NCBI GenBank assembly: GCA_029260295.1
Contig: JAJDDN010000003.1
Span: forward strand, 186,001 to 250,000
Direction: 5' to 3'
DNA length: 64,000 nt
Origin: Phycisphaerales bacterium
GTDB taxonomy: Bacteria; Planctomycetota; Phycisphaerae; Phycisphaerales; UBA1924
Under the pieces are notes generated by a model that was given only the letters and a program-made list of their open reading frames with translations, was not told where the DNA came from and made no database searches. A program made the position numbers and the translations under genes. Below are positions 19,163 to 29,752 of this stretch, piece after piece; within the stretch, counting starts at the first letter, position 1, and the number at the start of each line of letters is the position of its first letter.

Positions 19163-20106
19163 CGCAGCAGCCCACGCTTCCGCAGATACTCGACCAAGAG
19201 CGTATCAATCGGCGTATCCGTCTGGATCGTCAGCCCCGTGATCTCCCGCCTTGCGCAGAAATCCCGCAGCTCCTGGCAGTACGCCGACAGGTTTTCCTTG
19301 TATTTCTTGAGCAACGGCGCCGAGATCGTCACCTCCGCCATGTCGCCGTCTTCGATGTCCCGAAGCTGCAGATCCCCTGAAATATCAGGCTCGACTTCCT
19401 GTGGAGATAGAACCTGGATCGCGAACACATCGTACCCACGCCCGGCCAGCATCCGCAGGCCGGTCTCGTAACCCTCCTTCATAAAGAAGTCACTCAGCAC
19501 GATCATCACGCCCTTGCCCCGCCGCGACATCGCGATCCGCTTGCACGCCTGCGAAAAATCGCTCCCGCCCTCAGGGGTCATCGAGCATAAGAACCGCGCA
19601 AGATCATGCGTCCGCCGCCGGCCACGCAGATCCCGCACCGTTCCCGCGATCGATTGTTCTCCGCCGGGGATGACCAGTTCGTCTCGCAAGCCCACGGCCG
19701 TCACCGCGACGCGATTCAGGTTCAACAACCCGATATACCCGAGCGACATCGCGACCTGCTGCATATACAAAAACTTGTTGGGCTCCCCGCAATCACTGCT
19801 CGCGCTCGCGTCGATCACGATATGCAGCGACAGATCCTCCTCCTCCATAAACAGCTTCATGAAGAACCGGTCGAGTCGGGCGTAGATGTTCCAGTCGATG
19901 TGGCGGAGGTCATCGCCGGTGGTGTAAGGGCGGTGGTCTGCGAACTCGACGGACTCGCCGCGTTTTTTGGATCTGCGTTCGCCCTTGAGCTTGCCTGCGA
20001 AGATTTTCCGCGACGACACATCCAGATGCGAAATCTTCCCGATGAGTTCGGAGGAGAGCAACTCGTCGATGGTTGCTGGGCGGGTTGGGTTTTCAGATCT
20101 GAGCAT
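19159..20106 (-). CDS. DUF58 domain-containing protein
   Basis: 315 residues from MLRSENPTRPATIDELLSSE; no clear ribosome site, and the frame extends nine codons upstream into the inserted repeat. DUF58 landmarks are present: RSKKRGESVEFADHRPYTTG, GDDLRHIDWNIYARLD, and a degenerate VWA-type site (IDASASS). Family members partner MoxR ATPases. The inverted repeat of the GxxExxY cassette begins only about 11 bp upstream of the ATG, so the cassette may have replaced the native leader. Ends in a 4-base overlap with the BatA-like gene. Confidence 0.9.
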   Translation of the reverse strand: MLRSENPTRPATIDELLSSELIGKISHLDVSSRKIFAGKLKGERRSKKRGESVEFADHRPYTTGDDLRHIDWNIYARLDRFFMKLFMEEEDLSLHIVIDASASSDCGEPNKFLYMQQVAMSLGYIGLLNLNRVAVTAVGLRDELVIPGGEQSIAGTVRDLRGRRRTHDLARFLCSMTPEGGSDFSQACKRIAMSRRGKGVMIVLSDFFMKEGYETGLRMLAGRGYDVFAIQVLSPQEVEPDISGDLQLRDIEDGDMAEVTISAPLLKKYKENLSAYCQELRDFCARREITGLTIQTDTPIDTLLVEYLRKRGLLR

Positions 20107-20116
20107 AAGAATTTGT

Positions 20117-20154
20117 GAACGCAGAGGTCGCAAAGGTCACGCAGAGGCGCAGAG
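20117..20154 (+). repeat. Left inverted repeat of the GxxExxY cassette
   Basis: Begins GAACGCAGAGGTCGCAAAGG and ends ACGCAGAGGCGCAGAG. An extra GCGCAGAG follows at 20155-20162. It is internally repetitive (GCAGAGG units). Confidence 0.85.
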
Positions 20155-20191
20155 GCGCAGAGAATAGAAGAATAGTGTGAAGAAAGAAACT

Positions 20192-20629
20192 TCAGATTCT
20201 CTGTGTGGCTTTGGAGTTGATCCTGCGAAAGGTTCCTTTCTTAATTGTTGCATCATTGAAGTTGATCAGCAACCCGAGCGGTTTATTTGCAACCCGGAGA
20301 TAGCTCACCAACTGAGCAAGGTGAATATCGTTGACCGATTGCACAGCTTTGAGTTCCACGATGAGTGTATTCTCGACCAGCAGATCAATCCGCTGAGGCG
20401 GAAGCGGCTTCCCCTTATAATCTCCTATAACCGACACCTGCTGAGCATATCCGATCCCAAATCTTTCAAACTCAATACACAACGCCGCCTCATACACAGA
20501 CTCAAGCAACCCGGGCCCAAGCGTCCGGTGCACCTCGATCGCGCACCCAATCACATCATGGCTCAACCGATTCAAACGCTCTGACAACTCAACCCGATCC
20601 ATATCTTCTTTCAGAACCCCAATCTTCAT
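20192..20629 (-). CDS. GxxExxY family protein
   Basis: 145 residues. The signature GxxExxY is seen as GLLESVYE near residue 41, preceded by IGCAIEVHRTLGPG; the PQRIDLLVENTLIVELKAV block has the D...E-x-K layout of restriction-nuclease-like folds. The biochemical role of the family is not settled. It fills a cassette bounded by 38-bp inverted repeats between MoxR and DUF58, and its codons are more AT-rich than those of the flanking operon genes, both signs of a mobile unit. Confidence 0.93.
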   Translation of the reverse strand: MKIGVLKEDMDRVELSERLNRLSHDVIGCAIEVHRTLGPGLLESVYEAALCIEFERFGIGYAQQVSVIGDYKGKPLPPQRIDLLVENTLIVELKAVQSVNDIHLAQLVSYLRVANKPLGLLINFNDATIKKGTFRRINSKATQRI

Positions 20630-20632
20630 CTT

Positions 20633-20670
20633 CTCTGCGCCTCTGCGTGACCTTTGCGCCCTCTGCGTTC
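20633..20670 (-). repeat. Right inverted repeat of the GxxExxY cassette
   Basis: The reverse complement matches the left repeat at 37 of 38 positions; the difference is position 12 (T in the left copy, G here). It starts four bases outside the GxxExxY start codon. Confidence 0.85.
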
Positions 20671-20693
20671 CTCTTGCTTCTCTTCCTCTTCCT

Positions 20694-21737
20694 CTAAACC
20701 ATCGCCGTGGGCTGCGTCGGGGTCAGCTTCAACACTTCCCGGACCAGATCATCCGCCCGCACGCGGTCCGCCTCGGCTTCGAAGTTCATCAGGACGCGGT
20801 GCCTCAGACAAGGCATCGCGACATCTTGGATGTCCTGATAGCTGACATGGAAACGGCCATCGACCAGCGCCCGGACCTTGCCCGCAAGGATCAACGCCTG
20901 CGCCCCACGAGGCGAAACCCCGCACCGCACATACCGGTTGGTTGGGCCGTTGGGACCACCGGCCGCGGTATCAGATTCCGGATGCGTCGCCAGCACAAGC
21001 CTCGCAGCGTATTGCTTCACATGCGGCGCGACCACAACCTGTCGAACAAGGTTCTGGTGTTCAAGAATCGTCGCCCCATCAATGACCTTGTTGGCCACCG
21101 GGTTCTCGGCTCCGGTCGTGCGATCAATAATTTCCATCAGGTCTTCAAGACCCGCATACCCAACATCGATCTTGAGTAAAAACCGGTCCATCTGGGCTTC
21201 AGGGAGCGGGTAGGTGCCTTCTTGTTCAATCGGGTTCTGTGTCGCCAGCACCAAGAACGGCTCGGCCAACTTGTATGTATTCCCCGCGACCGTCACCGAA
21301 TGCTCCTGCATCGCCTCCAAGAGCGCCGACTGCGTCTTGGGCGTCGCGCGGTTGATCTCATCTGCCAGCACAATCTGCGCAAAGATCGGACCCTGCTGAA
21401 ACTCGAATGATCGCCGTCCTGTTTCCGGATCCTCGGAAACAATATTCGTCCCGATCACATCGGCGGGCATCAAGTCGGGCGTGAACTGAATCCGCGAGAA
21501 CGGCAGGTGCAGCGTCGTCGCCAGCGTCCGCACGAGCAAAGTCTTGCCAAGCCCGGGCACGCCTTCGAGCAGCACATTGCCGCCTGCGAACAACGCGACC
21601 AGGACCGCATCGACCACGGCCTGCTGGCCGACCATCACCTTGCCGATTTCACTCCGCAACTGACCGAAGGTGGCGCGGAACGCCTCGCACTGGGCTTTGA
21701 CCTCAGCCGGTGTCTCAAGATTCTCATTCATGCTCAT
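20694..21737 (-). CDS. MoxR family AAA+ ATPase
   Basis: 347 residues. Walker A GVPGLGKT (about 58-65), Walker B VLADEINR and sensor QNPIEQEGTYPLPEAQMDRF are intact and typical of the MoxR (AAA_3) family. These ATPases act as chaperone-like remodelling factors with VWA-domain partners encoded beside them. Here the partners are the DUF58, BatA-like and 1002-residue VWA proteins of the same operon. A GxxExxY cassette separates it from DUF58 downstream. Confidence 0.96.
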   Translation of the reverse strand: MSMNENLETPAEVKAQCEAFRATFGQLRSEIGKVMVGQQAVVDAVLVALFAGGNVLLEGVPGLGKTLLVRTLATTLHLPFSRIQFTPDLMPADVIGTNIVSEDPETGRRSFEFQQGPIFAQIVLADEINRATPKTQSALLEAMQEHSVTVAGNTYKLAEPFLVLATQNPIEQEGTYPLPEAQMDRFLLKIDVGYAGLEDLMEIIDRTTGAENPVANKVIDGATILEHQNLVRQVVVAPHVKQYAARLVLATHPESDTAAGGPNGPTNRYVRCGVSPRGAQALILAGKVRALVDGRFHVSYQDIQDVAMPCLRHRVLMNFEAEADRVRADDLVREVLKLTPTQPTAMV

Positions 21738-21782
21738 ATCAAACTCCTCGCCGAATCCTCGGCCGTGGTGTCTTTATCGTAT

Positions 21783-21822
21783 CAACTATTCATGCCCAAC
21801 TATTCATGCCCAACTATTCATG
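21783..21822 (-). repeat. 14-bp tandem repeat at the 3' end of the VWA gene
   Basis: Unit CAACTATTCATGCC on plus, two full copies plus 12 bases of a third. On the coding strand each unit repeats the sequence of the VWA gene end (CATGAATAG, His-Glu-stop), so the stop codon context is triplicated. Confidence 0.85.
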
Positions 21823-24822
21823 ATCGTTATATTCATCCCGGGCCCGCTTCTTGGCCGCCCGCAGCGCACTGAGCGCATCCATTGTTTCATCTTCAACCGA
21901 TTCCGCCCTCTTTGGCTTACCGATACTGGGCCCGCTGGTTTCTTCCTGCCCAGAAAGCGCCACGGGCTCGCTGGAAACCGCGATCGACTCGTCGGCCTCA
22001 AACTTCCTCGCTGATCTGGTCTTCCGATCATCCCCCGTCCGCGAATCCGCCCGAACCTTCGCCGCCCGCATCGCCGCCGTCGCGTCCATCGAGCGGTCCG
22101 TTTCCTTATGGGCCCCTCGCTGGACAAACGCCACGATTGCGCGCGGATCAATCCGCACCCGCCGCACCGCGACATCGAGCAAGAAGATCCCGATCCCCAC
22201 GATCGCCATCAACATCCAGATCGGCGTGAGCGCGACAGGCATCGTCAGCCCCTCGCGTGTCCACAAATCCGACACCGCAGGGTCAGCGCTCAGCACCCGC
22301 CCACCAGTAATCGATGCGACTTGTCTTAACAGAGGCAGGTTCGTCTTGAGTGATTTGTACTCATCAGCAAACGGCCGGATCACCGCCGCCTGCGCCGAGC
22401 CCTCGAAGACCTCGCCCTCGGTGCCGGGTGCCCGGTACTGCATGTTGACCACATACGAGCCCGGCTTGGAAGAATCAAAGTCCCCCTCGTACCGCCCGGG
22501 ACCGACCTGCCGAAGTTCAACAATCTCCCCAACACCGTCAGGCGTTGAAGCCCGCGCCTTAAAGTTCGCAAAGTCCATCCGCTCGCCGGTTGGATCGAAC
22601 GCCTCGACAATCACCCGCGTCCGTCCGCCGGCGTTCTCCGTCGTCACCCGCAGCGTCGAGTCGCCGCCAGGCCGCATCGTCCAGCGGATGTGCTGCTCCC
22701 AGTACTGGTTAAACCCGCTCCACCCAACCCAGTCTGGCGCCCACCGCGAAGACACATCACTCGTAAAGGTCATGACCTTGCCGAGCCCGTGCTGCCACTG
22801 GGCCGCGATCGGATCCTCTTCCTTTCCACGAAGCGTCACCAAAGACAACCCCTCACGCTCGGCCGCCACCACATAGCCTGAAATCGCAGGCACCCCGCTG
22901 ATCCCACGCATCGTCTCGGTCGGCACCCCGGTCCGAGCAGGACTGAACGCCTCGCCCTCCCAGATCAACGCACGACGGATCGTCTGCGCTTCCTTGATGA
23001 AAATCTGAGGCAGCGTCGCCAGCGCGTTGTTATTCACAAAGTAGTAAGTCCCCCCAGTCATCCGCGCCATCGTCCGCAAGGTATTCGTGTCCCCCGCCGA
23101 GTGCGGATTCACCCCAACCGTCGAAATCGTGATCCCCGCCTGCTTGAACTGGCGAAGCAAACCCCGCGACATCGAAGGATCGCCATCACTGATCACAATA
23201 CAGTGCTTCTGCCCCGCCGCCGCGTTCTGCAATCCCGCAAGAGCAAGCTGCAACGAAGGATCAAAGCTCGGCATATCACCAAACTGCAGGTTATTAATCG
23301 ACCGACGCACCGCCGTCCGGTCCCCGACAGGCGAGATTGGGTACACCCAGTCCGTCCCCCCGATCCCCTGATATTCTACAATCCCAACCAGGTCCAAACG
23401 CGAGAGCGCATCGACCGCCGCATTACAAATCTGCTTCCCGTAGAACACCCCCTTGGGGATCTCCACCGAGTGCACGATGATCGCCAGCGCCCCCCGAGGC
23501 ATCTGCCGCTTCTGAGGCGGGTCCAATCGGATCGGAAGCGCATCGGCCAATGGCGACCCGATCCAACCCCCCGCACCAAACGATTCGGGCCCGCCGATCA
23601 TCACGATCCCCCCGCCGGTGTCGTGGACATACTGCCGCATCATCTCCTGCTGAGTCTCAGCAAACGAATACGCCGACTGATTCAGCAGCACCACCGCCTC
23701 GTACGAAGCAAGCTCGGGCAGCGTCCCGGGAAACTCCGCGGGCGTGATCCGCTTGGTCTGCAACTCGGCCGCATGGAGTGCGTCTTCAATCCGCACCGCC
23801 TCGCGTGGCTCATTGGCCACCACAAGCACCAACCCCTCGCTGCCTACGAATGTAATCACCGAACCATTATTATTCTCCCGCAGCGAATCCCCAATCGTCG
23901 TCCCCGTTGTCCCGTCATCATCCAAAGAAGCAATCGGTTCAAACACCGCGTCATACAGCTGAGGCCCGGGCTGATTCACCGCCACAGGCACCCGGATCAC
24001 ATTGCGGCCTATTTTCAGCTCCGTGTAGTACCCAAGCTCATCGGGAGCCGGATCCAAATCAATCGGCGTCCCACCACGCGAAAGCATCAGCCGCCCAACC
24101 GCGGGCACCGTGCTGGTGATCACCACCCGAATCCCAATAGTCTCCCCAACACGAGTGTTGGCCGGTGCCTGCACCGACTCCATCATGATCTCTTCAGCGT
24201 ACTCAAACTCCACAGGCAGTACATCAATCGGGATCCCCGCCGCCTTGGCCTGCTGGGCCGCCTGATACAACGACCCTTCGGTTTCATTGGCATCGGTCAC
24301 CAGCAGAATCCGGAACGCGGCGTCCCCAGGCCGGTTCGCGATCGCCTGGTTCAACGCCGCCGCAAGATTCGTCGCCTCGGTGTCCCCAATAAACTGCCGC
24401 TCGATCCCCCGCACAAACTTCGATGGCGACGACTGCACAATCGGATGCCGGGCCGCCGTAATCACACCGAGCCGATCGTCGGGCTCCCGCGACCCCTCCT
24501 GAGCCAGATCCACAAACGAATCCACCCGAGGCTGCACACTCGATGGAATCGAACGCGACACATCATTAATCACCGTCACCGCAACATCGGTTGCCTCATC
24601 CCGATACGAAGGCCGAGCAAGCGCAGAAACAACCAGCAACAACGCCACAATCCGGATCACCAGTGCCGCAACCTTCGAAGACTTCCCAAGCCCCGCCAGA
24701 CTCTTGCGAGCAATAAAGATCGTCAAAGGCACCGTCAGCGCCAGCAAAACAAGCATCATCGGCTGCCCAAACTCAATCGGCCCGACCTGCATTGCCCCAA
24801 GCTGAATCGAAGTCTGCATCAT
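21814..24822 (-). CDS. Large membrane VWA-domain protein, glutamine-amidotransferase-like
   Basis: 1002 residues. Two N-terminal membrane helices (about 20-37 and 48-66, starting MMLVLLALTVPLTIFIARKS) lead to a first VWA-like domain with a degenerate MIDAS (NDVSRSIPSS). A central amidotransferase-like segment (YEAVVLLNQSAYSF, GGGIVMIGGPESFGAGGW) contains a second VWA-like part (CIVISDGDPSMSRG). A C-terminal membrane helix (near 860) precedes a long charged tail with MDALSALRAAKKRA-type repeats. Overlaps the NHL gene by ATGA. Probably an outward-facing partner of MoxR. Confidence 0.9.
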   Translation of the reverse strand: MMQTSIQLGAMQVGPIEFGQPMMLVLLALTVPLTIFIARKSLAGLGKSSKVAALVIRIVALLLVVSALARPSYRDEATDVAVTVINDVSRSIPSSVQPRVDSFVDLAQEGSREPDDRLGVITAARHPIVQSSPSKFVRGIERQFIGDTEATNLAAALNQAIANRPGDAAFRILLVTDANETEGSLYQAAQQAKAAGIPIDVLPVEFEYAEEIMMESVQAPANTRVGETIGIRVVITSTVPAVGRLMLSRGGTPIDLDPAPDELGYYTELKIGRNVIRVPVAVNQPGPQLYDAVFEPIASLDDDGTTGTTIGDSLRENNNGSVITFVGSEGLVLVVANEPREAVRIEDALHAAELQTKRITPAEFPGTLPELASYEAVVLLNQSAYSFAETQQEMMRQYVHDTGGGIVMIGGPESFGAGGWIGSPLADALPIRLDPPQKRQMPRGALAIIVHSVEIPKGVFYGKQICNAAVDALSRLDLVGIVEYQGIGGTDWVYPISPVGDRTAVRRSINNLQFGDMPSFDPSLQLALAGLQNAAAGQKHCIVISDGDPSMSRGLLRQFKQAGITISTVGVNPHSAGDTNTLRTMARMTGGTYYFVNNNALATLPQIFIKEAQTIRRALIWEGEAFSPARTGVPTETMRGISGVPAISGYVVAAEREGLSLVTLRGKEEDPIAAQWQHGLGKVMTFTSDVSSRWAPDWVGWSGFNQYWEQHIRWTMRPGGDSTLRVTTENAGGRTRVIVEAFDPTGERMDFANFKARASTPDGVGEIVELRQVGPGRYEGDFDSSKPGSYVVNMQYRAPGTEGEVFEGSAQAAVIRPFADEYKSLKTNLPLLRQVASITGGRVLSADPAVSDLWTREGLTMPVALTPIWMLMAIVGIGIFLLDVAVRRVRIDPRAIVAFVQRGAHKETDRSMDATAAMRAAKVRADSRTGDDRKTRSARKFEADESIAVSSEPVALSGQEETSGPSIGKPKRAESVEDETMDALSALRAAKKRARDEYNDHE

Positions 24823-25934
24823 CGGCTGCCCCCCGCCATCTGCACCGCTTCATCAAACCCGACTATTTGTAGTCTGTTATTCCCAGAATCCAGAATCACC
24901 AGCTTCCCATCAATCACACTGCTCGCCCAAGGCGTCGCCAGCTCCCCGTCCCCGCGCCCCCCAACACCAAACATTTCGATGGTCATCCCAGAAGCCAGAT
25001 CCATCCGCCGCACCACATTGCCCCCAAACTCGCTAATAAGCGCCGACCCATCATCCAAGACGGTCACGCCGTAGGGAAACTTCATCGCCGCGAAGTCCGC
25101 ATCATGATCATTGCTGTACCACTCGATCAACTCCCCGTCCATCTCCCCACCAAGAGTCAGCCGCCCCACCCGATGATGCGATGAATCCAGCACAATCAGT
25201 TCTTGCACCCCAGCGTTGTTCCAGACTCCGATCGACTGAGGCCGACTCAGCGCAACCACGCCGTCGGACCCATCGACAGTCTCCGACGGGATCCCGATCT
25301 GCCCCATCCATTGCAGACTGACATCATCCCCGTCGCGCACCACCGCGTGCCTCGTGATCCGGTCGTTCCCGCCGTACTCCGAAATCAGAAGCTCATCGAC
25401 CACCCCCGCGTCATCAGTCATCACAAGCACATCCGTCGGGTACACAAACTCCCCGTTCTCTTTCCCGAACACCCCATACGAGAACACAGGATCATCCACA
25501 CCCTCAACCAAAGGCAACGAATACACCAGCACCCGGTGCTCATGCGTGTCAGGCACATACACCGCCATCTGATCCGAATCTAGCAAGCTCACCGCCACCG
25601 TCACCCCCGTAGGCATCCCGTTACTAAACCGAGGCATCAACACCGACCCCACCATCGAGCCATCGGCCAGATCAATCGCCTGCATCCGAGCCGTCTTATC
25701 GATGATCACCGCGATCGTCCGATCTTGGTCATCAACATACACATCCATCGCCCGCGGGTACATGAACTGCCCAGGGTGCGTCCCCGTCTCCCCAAGCACC
25801 ACCGCATCAACCAGCCGCCCCGATGCATCGGTCGAAGATTGTTCCCCGCACCCAGCCCCAAGCCCGGCCAGAACCACCGCCGCGCTCCCAAGCCAAACCC
25901 CCCAATCAAAATGTAACAATCGAATAATCATCAT
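24819..25934 (-). CDS. NHL-repeat beta-propeller lipoprotein
   Basis: 371 residues from MMIIRLLHFDWGVWL; the lipobox LGAGC near residue 28 supports this start. The mature protein repeats the NHL pattern (GTHPGQFMYPRAMDVYV, GKENGEFVYPTDVLV, GDGELATPWASSV), giving about six propeller blades. It is anchored outside the inner membrane or on the outer membrane, and likely scaffolds protein or ligand contacts. Its ATG overlaps or abuts the permease stop (25957) and its stop overlaps the VWA start, so all three are translated together. Confidence 0.87.
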   Translation of the reverse strand: MMIIRLLHFDWGVWLGSAAVVLAGLGAGCGEQSSTDASGRLVDAVVLGETGTHPGQFMYPRAMDVYVDDQDRTIAVIIDKTARMQAIDLADGSMVGSVLMPRFSNGMPTGVTVAVSLLDSDQMAVYVPDTHEHRVLVYSLPLVEGVDDPVFSYGVFGKENGEFVYPTDVLVMTDDAGVVDELLISEYGGNDRITRHAVVRDGDDVSLQWMGQIGIPSETVDGSDGVVALSRPQSIGVWNNAGVQELIVLDSSHHRVGRLTLGGEMDGELIEWYSNDHDADFAAMKFPYGVTVLDDGSALISEFGGNVVRRMDLASGMTIEMFGVGGRGDGELATPWASSVIDGKLVILDSGNNRLQIVGFDEAVQMAGGSR

Positions 25935-25956
25935 GCAGCAACCATCATAGTGGGTT

Positions 25957-27579
25957 CTATCGCCCAATGTTCTTTCGGTTGCCCAACCCGAGCAACATCC
26001 CCCCACCAATCGCAACCACCAACGCTACCCCCATCAGGTTCAGTAGCGCCGCCGACAATCGTTCGAGCCGGGCGTAGTGCAGATCCGCCAAAAGCCCCTG
26101 CGACAAAGTTGACACCCCCGCCCGAGTAATCATCACACTCGCCTCGATCTCATGGACCGCCAGCAGCCCGCACAGCACCCCAGCCCCCAGACACGCCGCG
26201 ATTCCCGTCCGTCCATGCGCTCCCCACCACCCCCCCAAATCACCCAGCCCACCACCCAGCGACCACCGTTGAGAAAGCAACTCCCCAGACTCCCGCCCCG
26301 CAACCACCGCCCCCACAATCCCCCCAACAACCAATACCCGAGCCAGCAGCCCAACAACCTCGCCCAAAACCCCCAAACCGCCCGCCTGCCCCCCAAACTG
26401 CACCACCGCAGCCCCCACCAAAACCCCAGGCACCAACGCCCCCGCAACCGATGCAAACACACAAGCGACCCCAACCCCCCGCACCCACCGCTCAGAGTGC
26501 CCAAGCACAAACGCGGTCCCCAGTCCAAACCCCGCTCCGATCAACCCAACCACACACCCGATCAACACAGAATGCCCGATCGCATCCGATCGTTCAGTCC
26601 AGAACAACCCCATCGCCCGCCAGTCAGCAATCGAAACCGCAAGCACCACCATCGGCACCAACACCGCAACCCCCCAAAGTAAAGAGGCCCCAATCAACCC
26701 ATCCCGCCGTTCACTCTCCGCTTCAACACCCATCCCCACCATCCCCCGGCTCGTCGCATCACGCAATACCATCCGAGTCACAAACCAAGCACCAATCAAA
26801 CCGATAAGGACCATCGGCGAACCCATCACCCACACCACCCCCCACTCATCAACCCCCCGCTCAGACAACGCCCGCCAAACCCCGATCGACCAGGTCTCCA
26901 GCTGCGCCAAATGCAAAGGCACCCCACTCCCGAGCATCACCAAAGACACCACAACCCAAGCCTTGACAAGCGACCCCCGATGCAACCCAACCCACACCCG
27001 CGCCCTTGTCAAAACCCCCGCAGGCTCCAGATCCATCATGTCCTTATAAATCCCCCGATTACGAGAACTCCCAGCAATCACCACCGCCCCGATCACCGAG
27101 CCCCACACCGCCATCCCAACCACCCCAATCAGATACCCCGCCCACACCGCGACCCACCGATGGCTCTCGTCACTCGTCGCAAACTCAACCAACCATCGCC
27201 CCACAATCGTGTCGGGCGCCCGCGCTAAGTTCATCGCCCCGTAAATCGCATAGCTCGGCATCCACATCGGCACCAACGCAACCCCCCACAACCACCCCCC
27301 AAAGTGTTTCCGATTCGTCCCCATCAACACCCGCCCCATAGGAATCCCAAGCACCACCGCAAGCAACCCGATCCCACCCGCTATCAACAGAGTCCGCATC
27401 AAAAGCCCAACCCCCCGATCAACAATCAGCCCGATCCCTTCGCCAATCGAATCGAGTTCAACAGCCGAAGCCGCCCCAAATACCACCACCCCAAAAACCC
27501 CGACCAACACCACAACAACACCCCCGGTCACTCCCCATCCTCCCAAACCAAGTTGCCGCGATCCGTGTCCCATCGGCAC
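25957..27579 (-). CDS. ABC transporter permease, two-domain (Fbp/ThiP-like)
   Basis: 540 residues with about 12 membrane helices in two halves, each resembling a BPD-type permease unit; the first half contains the EPAGVLTRAR-type cytoplasmic loop. Length and duplication resemble iron(III)- or thiamine-type permeases (FbpB/ThiP). Neither the ATPase nor a binding protein is found beside it, so the substrate and a working complex are uncertain. It is the first gene of the minus-strand NHL/VWA/MoxR run. Gly/Val-rich and strongly biased in base composition. Confidence 0.75.
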   Translation of the reverse strand: MPMGHGSRQLGLGGWGVTGGVVVVLVGVFGVVVFGAASAVELDSIGEGIGLIVDRGVGLLMRTLLIAGGIGLLAVVLGIPMGRVLMGTNRKHFGGWLWGVALVPMWMPSYAIYGAMNLARAPDTIVGRWLVEFATSDESHRWVAVWAGYLIGVVGMAVWGSVIGAVVIAGSSRNRGIYKDMMDLEPAGVLTRARVWVGLHRGSLVKAWVVVSLVMLGSGVPLHLAQLETWSIGVWRALSERGVDEWGVVWVMGSPMVLIGLIGAWFVTRMVLRDATSRGMVGMGVEAESERRDGLIGASLLWGVAVLVPMVVLAVSIADWRAMGLFWTERSDAIGHSVLIGCVVGLIGAGFGLGTAFVLGHSERWVRGVGVACVFASVAGALVPGVLVGAAVVQFGGQAGGLGVLGEVVGLLARVLVVGGIVGAVVAGRESGELLSQRWSLGGGLGDLGGWWGAHGRTGIAACLGAGVLCGLLAVHEIEASVMITRAGVSTLSQGLLADLHYARLERLSAALLNLMGVALVVAIGGGMLLGLGNRKNIGR

Positions 27580-27755
27580 ATGCTACCACCACTCACCCCG
27601 GCACGATCGAGTAAATTCATAACAAGATCACGAAAGTTCGCACCAACTCTTTGGATCGGGTACAATCCTCACCAAGCCACGGGACTCGATGGGTCCCCCA
27701 CCCGAGGCATCACTTCCCGCACGATCCCAGATCGACGCGGCACGGATATAAGAAC

Positions 27756-28217
27756 ATGATCGACATCCGCAAACTCAAAGAACTCGTCAAACTCATGGTC
27801 GAAAACGAACTCTCAGAACTCGACCTCAGAGACCAATCCGAAACCGTCACCATCAAACGAGGCGGCGACCAAGAACCAGTCATCTACCACGCGCCTGCAG
27901 GAGCAACTCCAACCGCCGCTCCAGCCACCGCAGCAGCACCAGCCGCAGACGCCGCCCCAACAGACGCAGACTCAGGCCTTATCGCCATCGAATCCCCGAT
28001 GGTCGGCACCTTCTATGCAAGACCAAACCCCGACTCCCCAATCTTCGCAAATGTCGGAGACCAAGTCGGCCCAGACTCCGTCGTCTGCCTCATCGAAGCC
28101 ATGAAGGTCTTCAACGAAATCAAAGCCGAGCATTCGGGCACCATCGCCAAGGTCTGCGTCAAAGACGGCGACGCCGTCGAGTTCGGCCAGCCCCTCTACA
28201 TGATCAAACCAAACTAA
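27756..28217 (+). CDS. accB: Biotin carboxyl carrier protein of acetyl-CoA carboxylase
   Basis: 153 residues starting MIDIRKLKELVKLMVEN, the usual AccB opening. An Ala/Pro linker (about 48-72) leads to the biotinyl domain with IEAMKVFNEI; the Lys of AMK is the biotin site. It carries CO2 from AccC to the carboxyltransferase for malonyl-CoA synthesis. accC follows after 76 bp, the standard pair, and probably one transcript. The reading frame extends upstream without a plausible start. Confidence 0.96.
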   Translation: MIDIRKLKELVKLMVENELSELDLRDQSETVTIKRGGDQEPVIYHAPAGATPTAAPATAAAPAADAAPTDADSGLIAIESPMVGTFYARPNPDSPIFANVGDQVGPDSVVCLIEAMKVFNEIKAEHSGTIAKVCVKDGDAVEFGQPLYMIKPN

Positions 28218-28293
28218 CCCCCACCCCCCAAAATTAGACACCTTTCAAGAGGTGGCGTGTTTGTAGTTCTGACAGAGACCCGAGAGACCCCAC

Positions 28294-29637
<1,344 letters not shown>

Positions 29638-29648
29638 CAAGGATCGAT

Positions 29649-29678
29649 TAACCATATTGGCACACCCCACTATGGTTA
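29649..29678. repeat. Perfect 8-bp inverted repeat after accC
   Basis: TAACCATA (29649-29656) and TATGGTTA (29671-29678), 14-base spacer. No T-run follows, so it is not a classical terminator; it could be a weak terminator or a protein site between accC and the toxin-antitoxin genes. Confidence 0.5.
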
Positions 29679-29710
29679 TCCTGACCCTTACAACTCCCCT
29701 ATTTCTATAG

Positions 29711-29733
29711 TTTTGTCTTATTTTATGGTATAT
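29711..29733 (+). promoter_or_regulatory. Operator-like direct repeat 1 upstream of higB-like gene
   Basis: 23-bp repeat TTTTGTCTTAT-n4-TGGTATAT, 20 of 23 bases identical to the second copy at 29753-29775. The starts are 42 bp apart, four helical turns, so both copies present the same face. Likely the site for the antitoxin autorepressor. Confidence 0.55.
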
Positions 29734-29752
29734 ATTGCCGAATTACAGAACT

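Larger units (their letters stand above)
20117..20670 (-). mobile_element. GxxExxY gene cassette bounded by 38-bp inverted repeats
   Basis: A 554-bp unit with one gene (20192-20629) and near-perfect 38-bp terminal inverted repeats (one mismatch). It sits between the MoxR stop (20694) and the DUF58 start (20106), two genes normally adjacent, so it looks inserted. It encodes no transposase. No clear target duplication was seen. Confidence 0.65.

Noticed and set aside
20155..20162. Target-site duplication of the GxxExxY cassette
   Set aside because: The extra GCGCAGAG is part of the internal repeat, and no matching flanks exist outside the inverted repeats.
29649..29678. Terminator for accC
   Set aside because: The 8-bp inverted repeat has a 14-base loop and no T-run, so it is only listed as a repeat.
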